Virus record (IMG/VR): IMGVR_UViG_3300021957_000419
Coordinates: 1 to 20,138 of that record
Origin: a virus
DNA: 20,138 bases
Strand: one strand, 5' to 3'
Shown: positions 18,342 through 20,138 of the stretch, piece by piece
Numbering within the stretch: position 1 is the stretch's first letter
Layout: each line of letters begins with the position of its first letter
Notes under the pieces: generated by a model
What the model saw: only the letters and a program-made list of their open reading frames with translations
What the model was told of the DNA's origin: nothing
Database searches by the model: none
Position numbers and translations under genes: made by a program

Positions 18342-19598
18342 ATGGCATTAGTATATGAAATGTATCCTCAAGGGGTAGGAATAGGAGTAATAGGTGCACA
18401 GAAGCCAAACACAGCAGCAGGAGATTTAGCTAGTGTTAGGGGTTCTATAGCACACAGAACAGACAAAGATGGGGTGTTAGTAGAAGAACCTATTAACAAA
18501 GCAAGAGCAGACTATTCTAAGGGTAGTTGCCCTAGTTTATTAACAGAGCCACAGGAACAAACGACAATAGGACATAGTGAAAATATAACAGCTGCTTCTT
18601 GGAGTGTTAGTGGATGCACAAGGTCAGTAAACACGTCTATATCGCCAAAAGGAGATTTAACAATGGATACTCTTTTTGAAAACACATCAACAGGACAACA
18701 CTCCCTGCAACAAGGAGAGAAAACAATAGTAGCAGATACACAGCAAATATTAAGCGTTTATTTTAGAAAAGTAGATGGTTCAGCACAAAGATATTTAAGG
18801 GTTCAGTTATTAGATTCAACGTTTACAGATGGCGGTCGTGCTTTGTTTGATATTGAGACAGGTGAGGTTGCTGCTGCTGCTGTTGCACCTGGTACGGGTA
18901 CAAATGTATCAAGTGGTGTAAATTACGAAGGTAACGGGATTTATAGAGCTTGGTTGTCTGTTAATTTAAACAATGGACATACTACTGCAAGACCTTATTT
19001 TTATCTACAAGAAAACGGAACAACTTACGTAGCGGGTTATACAGGAGATGGGGTTAGTGGTGTTCAGTTGTGGGGTGCTAATCTTGGTGGATTAGGTGTG
19101 CTAAGTTCGTATATCGAGAACAATGGAGGAGGTACAGTTGTTCGTGCTGCTGATACTGGTATTAAAACAGGAGATATATCAAGTTATATTAACTCTGAGG
19201 AGGGTGTTATTGAGATTAATTGTGCTGCTTTATTTAAAGAAGGTAGAGTATCGAGAATATCACTATGTGATGATAGTTTTGACAATAGAATATCTTTATC
19301 GTTTGATACTACTTTAAATAAAGTAACTGTGTTTTTTCAAAAAGGAGGTTCTACTATGGTTGGTGCATTTGTATCAACTATTTCAGACGTAACAGACTTT
19401 AATACATTTAAAATAGGATGGAAAAACGGACAACAAGGGCTAAAGGTTAATGGAGTTGAAGTTGATTCTGATACGGTAGCAGATACTTTCGCAGCAAGTA
19501 CATTAACGCATTTTAAGCTATCGTCAGGTGGAGATACAGCAGACTTTGCAGGATATACAAACTACATTAAAATTTACAACTCATTTACAAATTACTAA
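18342..19598 (+). CDS. Tail fibre-like protein with carbohydrate-binding-type domain
   Basis: 418 residues. The N-terminus carries the pattern seen in Bacteroidota phage tail proteins (GDLASVRGSIAHRTDKDGVLVEEPINKARADY, then SCPSLLTEPQ; about residues 27-71). A beta-rich domain with a jelly-roll look follows (ITAASWSVSGCTRSVN through VQLWGANLGGLGVLSSYI). Then comes a concanavalin/LamG-like C-terminal domain (GVIEINCAALFKEGRVSRISL...FKIGWKNGQQGLKVNGVEVDSDT). Probably a host-binding virion component. No catalytic motif is seen. The start is preferred because it is four bases after the previous stop. Confidence 0.75.
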   Translation: MALVYEMYPQGVGIGVIGAQKPNTAAGDLASVRGSIAHRTDKDGVLVEEPINKARADYSKGSCPSLLTEPQEQTTIGHSENITAASWSVSGCTRSVNTSISPKGDLTMDTLFENTSTGQHSLQQGEKTIVADTQQILSVYFRKVDGSAQRYLRVQLLDSTFTDGGRALFDIETGEVAAAAVAPGTGTNVSSGVNYEGNGIYRAWLSVNLNNGHTTARPYFYLQENGTTYVAGYTGDGVSGVQLWGANLGGLGVLSSYIENNGGGTVVRAADTGIKTGDISSYINSEEGVIEINCAALFKEGRVSRISLCDDSFDNRISLSFDTTLNKVTVFFQKGGSTMVGAFVSTISDVTDFNTFKIGWKNGQQGLKVNGVEVDSDTVADTFAASTLTHFKLSSGGDTADFAGYTNYIKIYNSFTNY

Positions 19599-19601
19599 GA
19601 T

Positions 19602-19898
19602 ATGATACACGGAAAATATAAATTCGACACATTAGAAGAAGCGATAGATGTTTATAACTCTGCTAAAGAGGAATATCCAAACGCTACAATAACATATCCT
19701 ACAAGGGTTGTTTTAAAAGAATCTGTATCAGAAGAAGAGGAACTAATTTCAGAGGCTGTATTGTCTGATTTTGTTATCATGGATGCTATATGGGATTTAG
19801 ACGAACACCCTTTTGAGTTAGCGGACAAAGAACAGAACTTAGACAATGAGGGTATAATTAAAATAGCTGGTTGGAACTACCAAGAAAATAAACTTTAA
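19602..19898 (+). CDS. Small acidic protein after the tail fibre gene
   Basis: 98 residues, acidic. MIHGKYKFDTLEEAIDVYNSAKEEYPNATITYPTRV, then EEEELISEAVLSDFVIMDAIWDL and DLDEHPFELADKEQNLDNEGIIKIAGW. It lies three bases after the fibre gene. By position it may be a fibre-associated or chaperone-like protein. Not recognised by sequence. Confidence 0.55.
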   Translation: MIHGKYKFDTLEEAIDVYNSAKEEYPNATITYPTRVVLKESVSEEEELISEAVLSDFVIMDAIWDLDEHPFELADKEQNLDNEGIIKIAGWNYQENKL

Positions 19899-19901
19899 AT
19901 A

Positions 19902-20138
19902 ATGCACATAGGATTTCATACAGCAGTAGGAATACATATTTCTACTGCTTCACATAAATCAACCAATAATCTACCCTTAGCTATTTGCTTAGGGTTTATT
20001 GGTGGTTTAATCTCACACTTATTATTTGATAAAATTCAAGAAAGTAATTATGGAGGGTTTAAAAAGATGAGAAATTGGCAAGAAGTATTTATGTTGATTT
20101 ACTTATTGTGTGGAGGTTACCTAGTTATGCAATCAGAA
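19902..20138 (+). CDS. Membrane protein, 3' partial (79 residues seen)
   Basis: The ORF is open to the window edge. MHIGFHTAVGIHISTAS, a hydrophobic segment LPLAICLGFIGGLISHLLF (about 27-45), a charged loop (DKIQESNYGGFKKMRNWQE) and a second hydrophobic segment VFMLIYLLCGGYLVM. The H..VG.H...A pattern with a downstream SHLLFDKI could belong to a small integral membrane protein such as a holin. The product is cut off, so the assignment stays open. Confidence 0.55.
   Translation, partial: MHIGFHTAVGIHISTASHKSTNNLPLAICLGFIGGLISHLLFDKIQESNYGGFKKMRNWQEVFMLIYLLCGGYLVMQSE

Noticed and set aside
1-20138. CRISPR array
   Set aside because: The recurring hairpins are irregularly spaced and differ in sequence, with genes between them. 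No regular repeat-spacer pattern is present.

Overview
The window looks like part of a tailed phage or prophage genome of a flavobacterial (Bacteroidota) host. It is AT-rich. Its promoters have the Bacteroidota -7 form TAnnTTTG, often with TTG or TTTG about 19-20 bases upstream. Genes are short, tightly packed and often overlap by a few bases (ATGA, TAATG). A block of minus-strand replication and recombination genes faces a block of plus-strand packaging and structural genes across a ~394-base divergent region (14344-14737).

Layout. (1) 1-2500, minus strand: an accessory region of small genes (DUF7768-like, ribbon-helix-helix-like, zinc-ribbon-like) separated by attC-like hairpins. (2) 2572-6944, minus strand: phage core with a calcineurin-type phosphoesterase, RusA-like resolvase, DUF1367-like protein, ERF single-strand annealing protein, a small excisionase-like HTH protein and a DUF3127-type SSB-like protein. 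(3) ~7112-10290, minus strand: a second accessory block with the same hairpins. It holds two paralogous small genes and a large protein that fuses an ABC-type ATPase to a GNAT domain resembling phage Mu Mom. (4) 10330-14343, minus strand: a RecA-fold ATPase, a replication-initiation-like protein, many small unknowns and a run of tiny membrane proteins. (5) 14738-20138, plus strand: lipoprotein, small and large terminase, neck/tail-type proteins, a tail-fibre-like protein and a truncated membrane protein at the window edge.

The most interesting structure is the accessory blocks. Small genes are bounded by inverted repeats whose sequence differs from unit to unit, but whose two ends are complementary within each unit (GTTATCTAC/GTAGATAAC, GTTAGCTAC/GTAGCTAAC and others). 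Each right end continues into a hairpin of shared format: AACAA, then a GTATA-like arm, a loop, the complementary arm, then CCG|TT. This is the logic of integron attC cassettes, carried here on a phage-like genome without a visible integrase. The genes point opposite to the usual cassette orientation and the R boxes are not canonical. A second system-level signal is a 17-bp palindrome (TTTAGAATnATTCTAAA). It recurs upstream of four minus-strand transcription units, each time centred 20-21 bases from the -7 element, and once more in the divergent region. This looks like a phage-wide operator.

Ten small genes were found by direct reading of intergenic sequence (19-183, 992-1153, 1998-2147, 2141-2320, 3290-3439, 5498-5662, 13491-13616, 13616-13768, 13765-13848, 13852-13968). 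A further one lies at 17739-17867 and a partial one at 19902-20138. Two candidate leader or small RNAs (about 12690-12792 and 14653-14705) each lie between a promoter and a T-tract hairpin.
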